64,000 nucleotides of DNA from Ostreibacterium oceani (GCF_009362845.1 NZ_WHNW01000002.1:186001-250000); one strand, 5' to 3'; positions 1 through 9,248 are shown, counted from the stretch's first letter. The notes: a model not told the origin generated them from the sequence alone. Translations and numbers: made by a program.

Positions 1-110
1 TGGATAGCACCACCATTTTCTTTGACAATCGATGTATAACGCTCGACCATGGTTGGTACCTGCTCGCTTTGATCAGGATGCACCATAAATACAATTTCAT
101 AATGTCTCAT
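1..110 (-). CDS. rpsF: 30S ribosomal protein S6 (N-terminal part)
   Basis: Only the first ~36 codons lie in the window; the gene runs off the left edge. The reading begins [19 protein letters not shown], the characteristic S6 N-terminus (first beta strand plus the HPDQSEQVP loop). S6 binds S18 and the central domain of 16S rRNA in the small subunit. The ATG at 110 follows an AAGGGG Shine-Dalgarno. A consensus sigma-70 promoter and a leader hairpin lie just upstream, consistent with the first gene of an rpsF-(priB)-rpsR-rplI type operon, although the downstream genes are not visible. Confidence 0.93.
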   Translation of the reverse strand, partial: MRHYEIVFMVHPDQSEQVPTMVERYTSIVKENGGAI

Positions 111-140
111 TTAAAGCCCCTTACGGATATTAGTTAAACA

Positions 141-160
141 GCCACTGAGTATTCAGTGGC
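141..160 (-). promoter_or_regulatory. Leader hairpin in the rpsF mRNA
   Basis: A perfect inverted repeat (GCCACTGA, loop of 4, TCAGTGGC) lies between the promoter and the Shine-Dalgarno, followed by a CCG trinucleotide close to the ribosome binding site. S6:S18 autoregulatory leaders in other bacteria combine a hairpin with an exposed CCG. The hairpin is seen in the sequence; the regulatory role is inferred. It has no U-tract, so it is not a terminator. Confidence 0.4.
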
Positions 161-173
161 AAGGAGAGCAGCT

Positions 174-201
174 ATTATACCGATAACACACTAAACTGCA
201 A
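174..201 (-). promoter_or_regulatory. Sigma-70 promoter of rpsF
   Basis: On the minus strand there is a TTGCAG -35 (196-201), a 16-bp spacer and a perfect TATAAT -10 (174-179). Transcription would start about 60 nt upstream of the rpsF ATG, leaving room for the leader hairpin at 141-160. Confidence 0.7.
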
Positions 202-264
202 CTGATTATTTTGCGTGATTAATGTTATTAATCTGTTATCAATCGCATCGCGATGGCGCTGACA

Positions 265-300
265 CTTCATTGTAGCGCTTCATTGTAACGCTTCATTGCA
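265..300. repeat. 13-bp tandem repeat spanning the stop codon
   Basis: The unit CTTCATTGTAGCG occurs at 265-277, 278-290 (one change) and 291-300 (partial). The stop codon of the 851-codon gene (TCA at 293-295 on the plus strand) lies in the partial copy, so two more copies follow the gene end. Confidence 0.85.
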
Positions 301-2848
301 GCACTGCACTGAGTTGCGCTTTGCGCTCATGGCTAATGGTGCTATTGGACACTATAGCTGACAGGGCTTTTTTCTCGGCATCGGTCAACGGCATAGTGCG
401 AATAGGATGAATCACATATTGCTGAAACTGTTTTGCACTCAGGGGAAAGTACCAATTTGTCACTAAATCCAACGCGCTGTCATATTTTTGTTGCAGTAAC
501 AGGCTGCGCAATTGATACGCCAAAGACGATAATGTCGACGGGTGTAGGCGTTTATAATCCGCAATAATTTGCTGCGTCTGTGTGATTTTTTTCTGCGCCA
601 AGCTCACATCAGCGGCTACACGCATGGCAGGCGGATAGCGATAACCCAATGTAGGGAATATTGCTCGCCATGCATTGCTCAAATCCCCATCAGCGGCTTT
701 GGCACGGGCAATTAGGCTAATCAACTCTAAATAATCGCGCCGCGAGATATCGCGCCGTTGTGTAATCCATTCATCCAATGCTTGAATCGCTTCATCCGCG
801 TAATTATTGCTCGTTTGATGAGGGGATTGTTGTGTTTTTTGCCACTCGCGCGCCACTGTTGCCTGGCTTTCGGAGTGACTTATCGAGCCGCTTGCCGAGT
901 CGCTTGCAGAGTCATTTACCAAGCGGGTTGACTGCATTAGCAGTGCATCCACATAATTTTTTAGCATGAAAAATGAGCCCTTTTCCTCATAGTGTTTTTT
1001 TAGCTCGGTCAGCGCCTGCGCATCGCCGGCACCGTATTGAAACAACAAATTCAACAATGCCACACGGTCATTGGGTTGCTCGCTATAGGTTAATGCTTGC
1101 TGAATTAACGCCACATCCCCCAGATGATTTAACCCAATTAGCACGTCTTGATTCAACCGATAGTGATTCTTTTTCAGTGAAAAAAGTAATTCACCGCCTG
1201 ACTGTGCGTTAATTCTAAACCGTTTCGTTTGGTGGTGATAGCGTGAATCCAGCCGCGAAAATAGCGTCTCGCGCCCAGCCAAATAAGCCGCAGTCACCGT
1301 CGGGCGCAAGTAGTATTGCCTATCTAACAATGCGGTCAAAATTGGCACTGAGGCAAGCGGCGAATCCGCAATCAAAATAAACTGGTCAACGGCCTGCTGA
1401 TAAGTGTCTTCTTGAGCCGCCATCACCCTAAACCAGCGGTACAACAACAATCCCGTTTGCGAATGCGCATTTTCAGCAAAAACACGCAGCAACCGCTCTG
1501 CCAACAACTGATTCGACTCAATTTCAGTCAAATATACCGCCATGTCGTAATAGGCATTAAGCAAACGAGACTGCCAATAATTAATCAATACCGCTTCATG
1601 CAAAACACCACCCACAGGCAACGGCGTTTGCTTATGAATTGCTTGCTCGAAATGATTAATCAACAAACTCGGGGAAAAATCCACTGGCTTTGCTAAAGCA
1701 TGGCTCATTTCATCTATCGCGTCAATATCCAAGCGCAAGCTGCCTGATTGATAAACCAAGTGATTCATTTCCTTGCTACCCAAAAAATCGTGATAAACCA
1801 TCAGCGGATATAACAAAAGATACTTCGAACGAATTTGGTAGGCATCGAGATGCCTTAATCCATACAATATGTGGGTGAGGCTCACTGGCTTGCCCTGTAA
1901 CGCCAAGACTTGATCTTGCCACGCGGCAACATCTTGGTAATGCGCGGCTTTTTTAATTCGAAACAACGTCGCAATCGGCGTATTGCCTGTAATCGCCTCG
2001 GTATCATAAAAATTGGTCAATGGGTGGTCACCCAGCTTTGCAGCGGTATGCTCGGCAAAAACGGTATATCCTAAATTATGCGCCAGTAGCGTTAATAGCC
2101 CATCATCTCTAACGCCTGTACGAGACTCTAGCCACGCCACGAGCATCCAACTATTGGCTTGCACAATATCCATCGCATCTAGCGTATCTTCTACCAAAAA
2201 ATTCATCAGCACCAGGTGTTGCGCCACCGTTGCCAAGGATTCATCATCAGTTTGTGCTTGGGTATTGTGCGCTATCGCTTTGGCAATTAACTCATTAATA
2301 GTCAGTGGCAACTGCGACAAATCTCTATTAATCCGTTGGGTAATTTTAGACTGCGTGCCCATCAATGCTGCCGCCGTTAATCGCAGTCCTTCGTGCAGCG
2401 TATAAAATCCTAAGTCCTCAAACCGAGCAATGATTCGCTGCTGTTGTTGTAGCGCGTATTGATTATCTTGAAACACCAGATTAACGGGGGGGGCGTCAGG
2501 AAATTGCTGATTAAATAGCTGAATGACCGTCAAAAACCGCCTATCGATGGCCATCACGGCGGCATTTTCTATCTGCGCTAATGTCTCGGCTAGTGGCTCG
2601 GCTGATTGCACAGCTAGTTGGTCGACTGATTGCTTTACCGCATCACTGGCGGCGCCAGTTGTCGCAGTGCTTTCAGCCGATGATACGCCAGGCGCTATTG
2701 TTGTGGCGGCGGCAGACGATATCATACCAACTAACGCCACGATAGTGCATAGTAGGCTGATACCGCGTTTTTTGTTCATGTCTATGGCTAGGCTAATCCT
2801 CAAGCGAGCTGCCCGGCTGCATTCATTAGCAATTATTTGGTTAGCCAT
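293..2848 (-). CDS. Large exported alpha-helical repeat protein of unknown function
   Basis: An 851-residue protein I do not recognise. A signal-peptide-like stretch starts at Met24 (MNKKRGISLL, a hydrophobic core, then SSAAA), so it is probably periplasmic or envelope-located. The rest is rich in Leu, Ala and Gln with many predicted short helices, resembling TPR-like alpha-solenoids. A Ser/Asp-rich linker lies around residue 650. I found no catalytic motif. The start is uncertain: ATG 2848 has AAGGAT about 10 nt upstream, while ATG 2779 gives a cleaner signal peptide but no nearby Shine-Dalgarno. It is flanked by divergent or unrelated genes (rpsF, thrC), so context gives no function. Confidence 0.75.
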   Translation of the reverse strand: MANQIIANECSRAARLRISLAIDMNKKRGISLLCTIVALVGMISSAAATTIAPGVSSAESTATTGAASDAVKQSVDQLAVQSAEPLAETLAQIENAAVMAIDRRFLTVIQLFNQQFPDAPPVNLVFQDNQYALQQQQRIIARFEDLGFYTLHEGLRLTAAALMGTQSKITQRINRDLSQLPLTINELIAKAIAHNTQAQTDDESLATVAQHLVLMNFLVEDTLDAMDIVQANSWMLVAWLESRTGVRDDGLLTLLAHNLGYTVFAEHTAAKLGDHPLTNFYDTEAITGNTPIATLFRIKKAAHYQDVAAWQDQVLALQGKPVSLTHILYGLRHLDAYQIRSKYLLLYPLMVYHDFLGSKEMNHLVYQSGSLRLDIDAIDEMSHALAKPVDFSPSLLINHFEQAIHKQTPLPVGGVLHEAVLINYWQSRLLNAYYDMAVYLTEIESNQLLAERLLRVFAENAHSQTGLLLYRWFRVMAAQEDTYQQAVDQFILIADSPLASVPILTALLDRQYYLRPTVTAAYLAGRETLFSRLDSRYHHQTKRFRINAQSGGELLFSLKKNHYRLNQDVLIGLNHLGDVALIQQALTYSEQPNDRVALLNLLFQYGAGDAQALTELKKHYEEKGSFFMLKNYVDALLMQSTRLVNDSASDSASGSISHSESQATVAREWQKTQQSPHQTSNNYADEAIQALDEWITQRRDISRRDYLELISLIARAKAADGDLSNAWRAIFPTLGYRYPPAMRVAADVSLAQKKITQTQQIIADYKRLHPSTLSSLAYQLRSLLLQQKYDSALDLVTNWYFPLSAKQFQQYVIHPIRTMPLTDAEKKALSAIVSNSTISHERKAQLSAVLQ

Positions 2849-2995
2849 ATGACGAGAAATCCTTATTGTGTTATTATCCTAGTTACCCTAGTTACTGTGT
2901 TAATACTGCTCTATCAACAATCACGGCCACGATTACGACTAACCAAGCAACCACCCCAACAAACGACCCACACGGATACGCTGTTACGCTACTAG
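2849..2995 (+). CDS. Possible 48-aa single-pass membrane miniprotein
   Basis: An ATG abutting the start codon of the divergent 851-codon gene opens a 48-codon frame. It has a 17-residue hydrophobic segment near the N-terminus (VIILVTLVTVLILLY), then a basic, Gln/Thr-rich tail. The N-in membrane topology is plausible, but I see no Shine-Dalgarno and no recognisable family. It could be chance in a non-coding gap. Confidence 0.25.
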   Translation: MTRNPYCVIILVTLVTVLILLYQQSRPRLRLTKQPPQQTTHTDTLLRY

Positions 2996-3014
2996 TATTA
3001 GTCATGTCACTTCG

Positions 3015-4415
3015 TTAGGCATTGTTCATCACCAGCGCTTTGACCGCATCAACCTCATTTTCCAAAACAATCACCTGTTTTGCTTTCGTCTCAATGCCTT
3101 CGTACCCTGCGGGCCTTGGTGGTATTTTACCCAAGGCCGCCTGCATGGTGTCTTCAAATTTGGCTGGCAACGCTGTTTCAAGGCAAATCGTCACCCCAGG
3201 AGCTGCTAACGTTTTAGCGACATAAACCCCATCAGCGGTATGCGGGTCAATATAATCGTTTGATTGCTGATAGACCGATTGAATGGTTGCCAGCCGATTG
3301 TCGTGAGACGATTGCCCCGACACCAAGCCTGATGATTCAATTGATGCTGACAAATCGCTCAAATCCAATACACCAGTCGAGGCTAATACCGCCCAATGTG
3401 CGGCTAATTCACCCGCATCATCGCCCAACATATGATAGACATAGCGCTCGAAATTAGATGCTTTACCGATATCCATCGACGGGCTAGAGGTTTCCAGCAC
3501 CTGCGCAGCGGTTCTCACTCGGTACTGCTTTGTCTGCAAGCATTCATGCAATACATCATTTTCATTGGTCGCAACAATTAATTTATTTATCGGCAACCCC
3601 ATCCGCTTGGCGACAAAACCCGCATAGACATTACCAAAATTACCCGATGGCACACAAAAAGAAATCGGCTCGTCAACGCCTGCCGCTTTGGCAGCAAAGT
3701 ACCCTTTAAAATAATAGACCGTCTGCGCCATGATTCGCGCCCAATTAATCGAATTCACCGCGCCAATGTGGTATTTTTCTTTGAAATCCGCGTCCGCATT
3801 AATGGCTTTGACGATATCTTGACAATCATCAAAAACCCCTTTAATCGCAATATTAAAAATATTGGGCTCGTCAAGTCCATACATTTGCGCTTGTTGAAAA
3901 GGTGACATCCGCCCGTGCGGAGACAGCATAAAAACATTCACTCGCTGCTTGCCCAGCATGGCATGTTCAGCCGCTGAACCCGTGTCACCCGAGGTTGCGC
4001 CAATAATATTTAGACGCTGATTATTACGCGCCAATACATACTCAAACAAATGTCCGATTAGCTGCATCGCAATGTCTTTAAACGCCAATGTTGGCCCATT
4101 AGACAGCCCTAAAATGGCGGTTTTTTCATCCAAAAAACGTAGTGGCGTAATGGCTTGATCGCCAAAATTATCCGCATTATAGGCTTGGTTTACGATGGTT
4201 CGCAAATCTTTGGATGGAATATCATCAATAAATAACGAAAAAATCTCAAAAGCCAAATCTGGGTAACTTAATCCAGCCCAGCGCGTCAATGTCTCGCTAT
4301 CAACACGGGGGATAACCGCTGGCACCGCCAAACCACCATCAGGCGCTATCCCCATAACGAGCGTTTCGGTGAACGTTTGCGGTGGCATTTTACCGCGTGT
4401 GCTAACATATTTCAT
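3015..4415 (-). CDS. thrC: Threonine synthase
   Basis: A pyridoxal-phosphate enzyme converting O-phosphohomoserine to threonine in the cytoplasm, the last step of the pathway begun by hom in the same block. The 466-residue length is typical of the long-form ThrC. The N-terminus MKYVSTRG is canonical. The PLP lysine is in NGPTLAFKD (about K113), and SGNFGN binds the cofactor phosphate. The ATG at 4415 follows AGGA 10 nt upstream within the recJ 3' end; only 6 bp separate it from the recJ stop, so the two genes are cotranscribed and perhaps translationally coupled. Confidence 0.96.
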   Translation of the reverse strand: MKYVSTRGKMPPQTFTETLVMGIAPDGGLAVPAVIPRVDSETLTRWAGLSYPDLAFEIFSLFIDDIPSKDLRTIVNQAYNADNFGDQAITPLRFLDEKTAILGLSNGPTLAFKDIAMQLIGHLFEYVLARNNQRLNIIGATSGDTGSAAEHAMLGKQRVNVFMLSPHGRMSPFQQAQMYGLDEPNIFNIAIKGVFDDCQDIVKAINADADFKEKYHIGAVNSINWARIMAQTVYYFKGYFAAKAAGVDEPISFCVPSGNFGNVYAGFVAKRMGLPINKLIVATNENDVLHECLQTKQYRVRTAAQVLETSSPSMDIGKASNFERYVYHMLGDDAGELAAHWAVLASTGVLDLSDLSASIESSGLVSGQSSHDNRLATIQSVYQQSNDYIDPHTADGVYVAKTLAAPGVTICLETALPAKFEDTMQAALGKIPPRPAGYEGIETKAKQVIVLENEVDAVKALVMNNA

Positions 4416-4421
4416 TTGTCT

Positions 4422-6113
4422 TTATTCCTCAATATGAATTACTTGCAAGGACAGCTGGTGCTTACCCTGCCAATGATTAACGTTTAACTGATAGGCAATT
4501 TGATGGGTGTTTTGTCTAAATTTATAATAATCTTTAAATTTATCAAAAGCAATGCCTTTGAAGTGCCGTCCGCTTTGTTGCTCAATTAATGATAATTGTG
4601 CATGGTTATCACCAACACCTCGAATCGCATCAATAAAAAAGGTATTACGAAAACGTGGCATCGGCATGCCATTCCCCCAAACTTCCAACGTTTTCAGAAA
4701 GATTGCATTATCAACATTCATCTCATAAGGCAACAGTTCACCATCGGTCAAGACGACCTGCTTGGGTGGATTTGCCGTTAATTGCGCGTCAATAATCGGA
4801 TTAATAAGGGTTGAAAATTGTACAAAATGCGCAGGCAACAGAGAAAGCCCTGCGGCTTTGGCATGCCCGCCATAATGACGAATCATTTCAGGGTAGTCAC
4901 TTGCCATCGCATTGAGTGCTTGCACCAAGTTGACACCTTCTGCTGCACGAGCAGAACCTTTGAGCAAGCCATTATTTTGGGTAAAAACAAACACCGTTTT
5001 TTGATAACGACTCTTTAGCCGTCCCGCCAAAATACCAATCACCCCTTCGTGCCACGTCTCGTCACACAAACAAATCACTGGCTGATTGGCTGTGGGTATC
5101 TGCTCGATCCATACTTGCGCCTGGGCTTTCATCTCGTTTTCTATTGCTTTACGTTCACGATTGAGACGATCTAGTTCTAGCGCGTAGTCTTTGGCCAACA
5201 TTGGGGTTTTGGCCAACAAACAATCTACGCCCAACTGCATGTCGGCCACACGCCCTGCTGCATTTAATCTCGGGGCAATTTGAAACGCAATTTCTTCAAC
5301 ACTCAGTGTCTTTTTATCGCAACCACTGACTTCTAATAACGCATTGATGCCAATACTTGCGCGATTATGGCGCAATTGTTTCAACCCATGCTCGACCAAA
5401 ATACGATTGTTATAATCCAACTCGACCACATCCGCAATCGTGCCAATCGCCACCAACGCAAGCAACGCTGAATAATCAACCGCATCAATGCGTGCATCGC
5501 CGCGCTCTCGATAAATTTGGCGTAGCGCGAGCATCACGTAAAACGCCACACCAACCCCAGCCAAACATTTGCTGGGAAAATCGCAACTGGGTTGATTCGG
5601 ATTGACGATAACATCGGCATCAGGCAAACAATGCGTCGGCAAATGGTGGTCAGTAATAATCACCGCCACACCGTGTTGCTTTAGGCTATCAACAGCTGCA
5701 TTCGCGGTAATTCCATTATCAACGGTCATAACGATATCTGGAGTCAATGGTAACACCGCATCGACCACCGCTTGCGACAACCCGTACCCCATTTCAAACC
5801 GATTAGGAATAAAACTCACTACCTTTGCACCCAATGGCTGCAACACAGACAGCACCAGCGCAGTTGACGTCGCACCATCGGCATCATAATCCCCGACTAA
5901 GACAATCTGCTGCCCTGCCTGTATTGCGTCATAAAGTCGTATGGCAGCGGACTTAGCCTGAGACAACTGTGACACTGAATATAAATCAGTTAGTGGTTTT
6001 TTTAGCGTTGCTGTATCAATCTGACGCCCAGATAACACACGGCGGTGACAGGGAGAAAAGTCGATAGGGTAGTTATCTAGCTCAATATAACAGGGGTTAT
6101 CTTGTAATTTCAC
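4422..6113 (-). CDS. recJ: Single-stranded-DNA-specific 5'-3' exonuclease RecJ
   Basis: A 563-residue DHH-family nuclease (E. coli RecJ is 577) that degrades ssDNA from 5' ends in RecF-pathway recombination and mismatch or base-excision repair. Metal-binding motifs are visible: DYDADG (D75, D77, D79), VDNG (D132), DHH at 155-157, and the DHHA1 motif HYGGHAKAAG near residue 420. The start is GTG without an obvious Shine-Dalgarno, suggesting low expression. It sits between hom and thrC, so a repair gene is embedded in a threonine operon; recJ is adjacent to hom/thrC or dsbC in several other gammaproteobacteria. Confidence 0.96.
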   Translation of the reverse strand: MKLQDNPCYIELDNYPIDFSPCHRRVLSGRQIDTATLKKPLTDLYSVSQLSQAKSAAIRLYDAIQAGQQIVLVGDYDADGATSTALVLSVLQPLGAKVVSFIPNRFEMGYGLSQAVVDAVLPLTPDIVMTVDNGITANAAVDSLKQHGVAVIITDHHLPTHCLPDADVIVNPNQPSCDFPSKCLAGVGVAFYVMLALRQIYRERGDARIDAVDYSALLALVAIGTIADVVELDYNNRILVEHGLKQLRHNRASIGINALLEVSGCDKKTLSVEEIAFQIAPRLNAAGRVADMQLGVDCLLAKTPMLAKDYALELDRLNRERKAIENEMKAQAQVWIEQIPTANQPVICLCDETWHEGVIGILAGRLKSRYQKTVFVFTQNNGLLKGSARAAEGVNLVQALNAMASDYPEMIRHYGGHAKAAGLSLLPAHFVQFSTLINPIIDAQLTANPPKQVVLTDGELLPYEMNVDNAIFLKTLEVWGNGMPMPRFRNTFFIDAIRGVGDNHAQLSLIEQQSGRHFKGIAFDKFKDYYKFRQNTHQIAYQLNVNHWQGKHQLSLQVIHIEE

Positions 6114-6158
6114 GCGCGGCTATCGTTTTATCAAATCAATTCTTTATCAATTAACTTG

Positions 6159-7451
6159 TTAAAATTTTTCAACTCGAATTCGATGGACATCACCTTGCAC
6201 CGCATCTAGCTGAGCAATTTGCGTTATTGCCGTTTGCAAATCGGCCTCATTCACCACCGGCGTGACAATAACGATAGGGACGTAGACCGCATTATCGCTT
6301 TCTTTTTGTTGCAATAACGCTTCGATGCTAATGGATTGATTCGCAAAAATTCTTGTCACATCAGCCAACACGCCAGGTTTATCCTCAACGGAAAATCGTA
6401 AATAATTGGCGCTTTGGTGTTCGGCAACGGGCAACACGCGTGTCGAATGGTTGCTGTTATTCGCGTAGCCTAACGGCGACACATGACCTGCCGTCAAGTT
6501 CGTAACCAAGCCAAGCACATCAGCCATTACCGCTGAAGCGGTCGGCAATGAACCTGCGCCCGCGCCATAAAATAGCGTTTCACCAACCGCATTACCAAAG
6601 ACCCTAACGGCATTCATTACGCCATCAACTTTTGAAATCAGCGCCGTTTCGGGTACTAATGTCGGATGGACACGAATTTCAATCCCCTCTGGTCGGCGTA
6701 ACGCAACGCCAAGGTGCTTAATTCGGTAGCCTAATGTCTCGGCATAGCGAACATCCTGAGGCGCAATGTGGCTTATCCCTTCAATTTCCACTTTGTCTAA
6801 ATCAAGCGCCACGCCATAAGCAATGGACGCTAAAATCGTCAGCTTATGTGCCGCATCAATCCCTTCAACATCAAATGTCGGGTCTGATTCAGCATAACCT
6901 AAATCCTGTGCCTCTTTAAGCACCTCACCAAAGGCACGGCCTTCGTTACGCATCGCGGTCAAGATGTAATTGCTCGTCCCATTGATAATGCCCGCGACCG
7001 AATTAATTTCATTGGCAATCAGCCCTTCTTTAAGGGATTTAATAATCGGAATCCCACCCGCAACGCTGGCTTCAAAGGCAACTTGCACGCCTTTTTCAGC
7101 AGCACGCGCAAAAATCTCACGACCTTTGCTGGCAATCAATGCTTTATTGGCGGTAACAACGTGCTTGTTGTTTTCAATTGCACGCAAAATCAACTCATAA
7201 GCGGCTTCTTCACCGCCGATTAACTCTAACACCACATCAACATCATCACGATTGACAATCGCTGTCGCGTCATTGATGCAATCGATACCTACTGGCTTAT
7301 CAATACCATCCCAATTTCTTTTGGCTATGGCAGTGACAACTACGTTACAGCCTGTTTTATCCTGCCAAGATAGTTGATTTTTCTGCAGCAATGCAACAAT
7401 GCCCTGACCCACAGTGCCATAACCTAAAATACCTAATCGTAATGTTTTCAT
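6159..7451 (-). CDS. hom: Homoserine dehydrogenase
   Basis: A 430-residue monofunctional enzyme reducing aspartate semialdehyde to homoserine with NAD(P)H, the branch point to threonine and methionine. The Rossmann motif GYGTVGQG is at the N-terminus (residues 10-17), with catalytic-domain motifs such as AGIINGTSNYIL and a C-terminal ACT domain (KPGVLADVTRIF) from about residue 350, which usually mediates threonine feedback inhibition. It is first in the hom-recJ-thrC block, 45 bp upstream of recJ. The gap carries degenerate AATTGAT repeats. Confidence 0.96.
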   Translation of the reverse strand: MKTLRLGILGYGTVGQGIVALLQKNQLSWQDKTGCNVVVTAIAKRNWDGIDKPVGIDCINDATAIVNRDDVDVVLELIGGEEAAYELILRAIENNKHVVTANKALIASKGREIFARAAEKGVQVAFEASVAGGIPIIKSLKEGLIANEINSVAGIINGTSNYILTAMRNEGRAFGEVLKEAQDLGYAESDPTFDVEGIDAAHKLTILASIAYGVALDLDKVEIEGISHIAPQDVRYAETLGYRIKHLGVALRRPEGIEIRVHPTLVPETALISKVDGVMNAVRVFGNAVGETLFYGAGAGSLPTASAVMADVLGLVTNLTAGHVSPLGYANNSNHSTRVLPVAEHQSANYLRFSVEDKPGVLADVTRIFANQSISIEALLQQKESDNAVYVPIVIVTPVVNEADLQTAITQIAQLDAVQGDVHRIRVEKF

Positions 7452-7530
7452 GTGTTTTCTGCCTTAGCTATATGCCAGTCACTTTTTGCTGCTTTTTTGT
7501 TATTTTATTATCGCTGTTCTTAGCGGTGTT

Positions 7531-7572
7531 CTCACTGCTCACTGCTCACTGTCCACTGATCATTGTCCACTA
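7531..7572. repeat. 7-bp tandem repeat 3' of cvpA
   Basis: Six head-to-tail heptamers of the CTCACTG family (three exact, then TCCACTG, ATCATTG, TCCACTA) lie in the 141-bp gap between cvpA and hom. The cvpA stop region (CAGTAGTGG on the minus strand) resembles the unit, suggesting growth from the gene end. Confidence 0.8.
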
Positions 7573-7592
7573 CCTCCCAAGCGCCACCTCCA

Positions 7593-8453
7593 CTACTGTG
7601 AGTATGACTCGAGGATGAGCTCCGCTTTATCAGTATTCTCCGCATTCTCAGTATTTGGGGTGACGGCGGGATTATCAGGCGCTGAGGCTGAGTTGCCCTC
7701 ATTCGCTGATTCCAAATTAATGGCTGGCGCGTCTTCAGCGATAGAGTTTAAGATTGCTTGCTGCGTCTCACTATCGACTGGCTTATTTTGTTCATCAATG
7801 GCCTGCATTTTTTCCGCCAGAGGGTCTGGGCGGGTTGCTGTTCGAGCTGCTGTTCCTGACGTGTTTGAAGTCGCCTCTGTGGCATCGCCGCCTTCGGCTG
7901 TCGGGGCAAGTCGTTCTGTTAGTTTCCCAACCTCGTCTTTACTCGCTTCAAAATAGTCCGCAATCTCTTTGGGTAGGTAGGTCAATAGCTCTTTTGTAAT
8001 GACCTTAAAGATAGGTACCGTTGTCGAGACTTTCCACCAATTTTTCTCGGCAACCCCGGGGATAAAGCCCAAGACAAACACAACAATACAACAAATCAGC
8101 GCGCCACGAACAATACCAAACAACATACCAAAAAAACGATTCAAAAAAGACAAGCCGCTTGCCTTTAACAACTGGCTAATGAGCAAATTGACCAGCGCAA
8201 CCGAAAACAACACACCAATAATAATCAATGCAAAGGTAATGATATAGCTTACGCGTGGTTGCTCAAAAAATTGCGAGACATACTGATTAGACAGCGCCTC
8301 AGAAAACGTCAGTGCACAATAAATCGCGAGCGCAAGCCCAACCAAAGATAAAATCTCACGAACACCGCCACGGATTAACCCCACGATGACAGAAATCACC
8401 AAAATACCAATAAAAATAGCGTCCAGCAGACCTACTGTTTCTAAAAATCCCAT
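7593..8453 (-). CDS. cvpA: CvpA family membrane protein with extended C-terminal tail
   Basis: An inner-membrane protein of 286 residues; E. coli CvpA, linked to colicin V production and envelope homeostasis, is about 162. The N-terminal ~160 residues hold four membrane helices and the family motif GLIRGGVREILSLVG. The C-terminal ~120 residues are hydrophilic, rich in Ala, Asn, Glu and Thr, and probably disordered. The start has a good GGGAG Shine-Dalgarno. It follows the SPOR-protein gene by 12 bp, reproducing the dedD-cvpA order of enterobacteria, but purF does not follow here. Confidence 0.9.
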   Translation of the reverse strand: MGFLETVGLLDAIFIGILVISVIVGLIRGGVREILSLVGLALAIYCALTFSEALSNQYVSQFFEQPRVSYIITFALIIIGVLFSVALVNLLISQLLKASGLSFLNRFFGMLFGIVRGALICCIVVFVLGFIPGVAEKNWWKVSTTVPIFKVITKELLTYLPKEIADYFEASKDEVGKLTERLAPTAEGGDATEATSNTSGTAARTATRPDPLAEKMQAIDEQNKPVDSETQQAILNSIAEDAPAINLESANEGNSASAPDNPAVTPNTENAENTDKAELILESYSQ

Positions 8454-8465
8454 CGGTTATCTCCC

Positions 8466-9248
8466 TTAGCGCTGAATCGTTGGATTGTAGCCATTGGCTT
8501 TGATTTTATCAAAAGCCTTTTGCATTTCTTTGTCATCCGTGAACGGGCCAACCAACACGCGCTGATAGGTTTGGTCGTCAACGGCGGTGGTTTCTGTTTT
8601 AACGGGGAAGTTTTGTCGCTTTAGCATTGAGGCTAATTTTGTCGCATTTTCTAAATCCGCAAAACTACCGACCCTAACCCAAGTAATTTCTGCATCAACC
8701 TGTGATGAATCAATTGGCGTTTGTGGGGCTTGGTTAATTGGACGCGAAACCGATGCGCTTGAGTTCCCAGCCGTTACCCCAGCGGCTGCAGTAGCCGCTG
8801 AATTGTTTGTTGCATTACTCGCGGTGTTATTCGTTGCACTATTCGTTGTGCTATTCGTTGTACTGCCACTTTCTGAATCACCCAAGCTTTCCAACGCAAT
8901 GGGAATTAGGTTATCTGCTTTATTGCCATCAGCGTTATTTGCAGGGTTATTTGCTGCATTACTTGCTGCATCCGCCGTTGCCAACGATTCTAAGGTGAGA
9001 CTAGGCTGCGCTATCGCGTTATCGCTCTCGTTGATCGACAGTTCAGGCTGCGCCACACCACCTTGGCTAGTTGACGCCTGGTTTGTTGACGCGTTCGGTG
9101 GGTTGATGCTCACCTGAAAATCAGGATTACGCAATGTGTCGTTTTTGGGTGTCAATATGGCAGGAATAAACAGTAATGCCGCAACGGACAAAACCAAACC
9201 ACCTATTACTCTATTTCTCACTACTGGGTTTCTAACTAACGTATTCAT
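8466..9248 (-). CDS. SPOR-domain cell-division/peptidoglycan-binding protein (DedD-like)
   Basis: A 260-residue protein with one N-terminal membrane anchor (about residues 14-32, after VRNRVIGG), a long Asn/Ser/Ala-rich periplasmic linker and a C-terminal SPOR domain (about 185-260, WVRVGSFADLENA...RVLVGPF). SPOR domains bind denuded glycan strands at the division septum. Location just upstream of cvpA supports the DedD assignment, although FtsN-type paralogues look alike. The linker contains in-frame 15-bp-type repeats (NTTNSATNN). A consensus promoter lies 33 bp upstream of the ATG. Confidence 0.85.
   Translation of the reverse strand: MNTLVRNPVVRNRVIGGLVLSVAALLFIPAILTPKNDTLRNPDFQVSINPPNASTNQASTSQGGVAQPELSINESDNAIAQPSLTLESLATADAASNAANNPANNADGNKADNLIPIALESLGDSESGSTTNSTTNSATNNTASNATNNSAATAAAGVTAGNSSASVSRPINQAPQTPIDSSQVDAEITWVRVGSFADLENATKLASMLKRQNFPVKTETTAVDDQTYQRVLVGPFTDDKEMQKAFDKIKANGYNPTIQR

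Noticed and set aside
8587-9117. 176-codon plus-strand frame opposite the SPOR gene
   Set aside because: It is the complement of the low-complexity Asn/Ala linker; no start signal or family resemblance.
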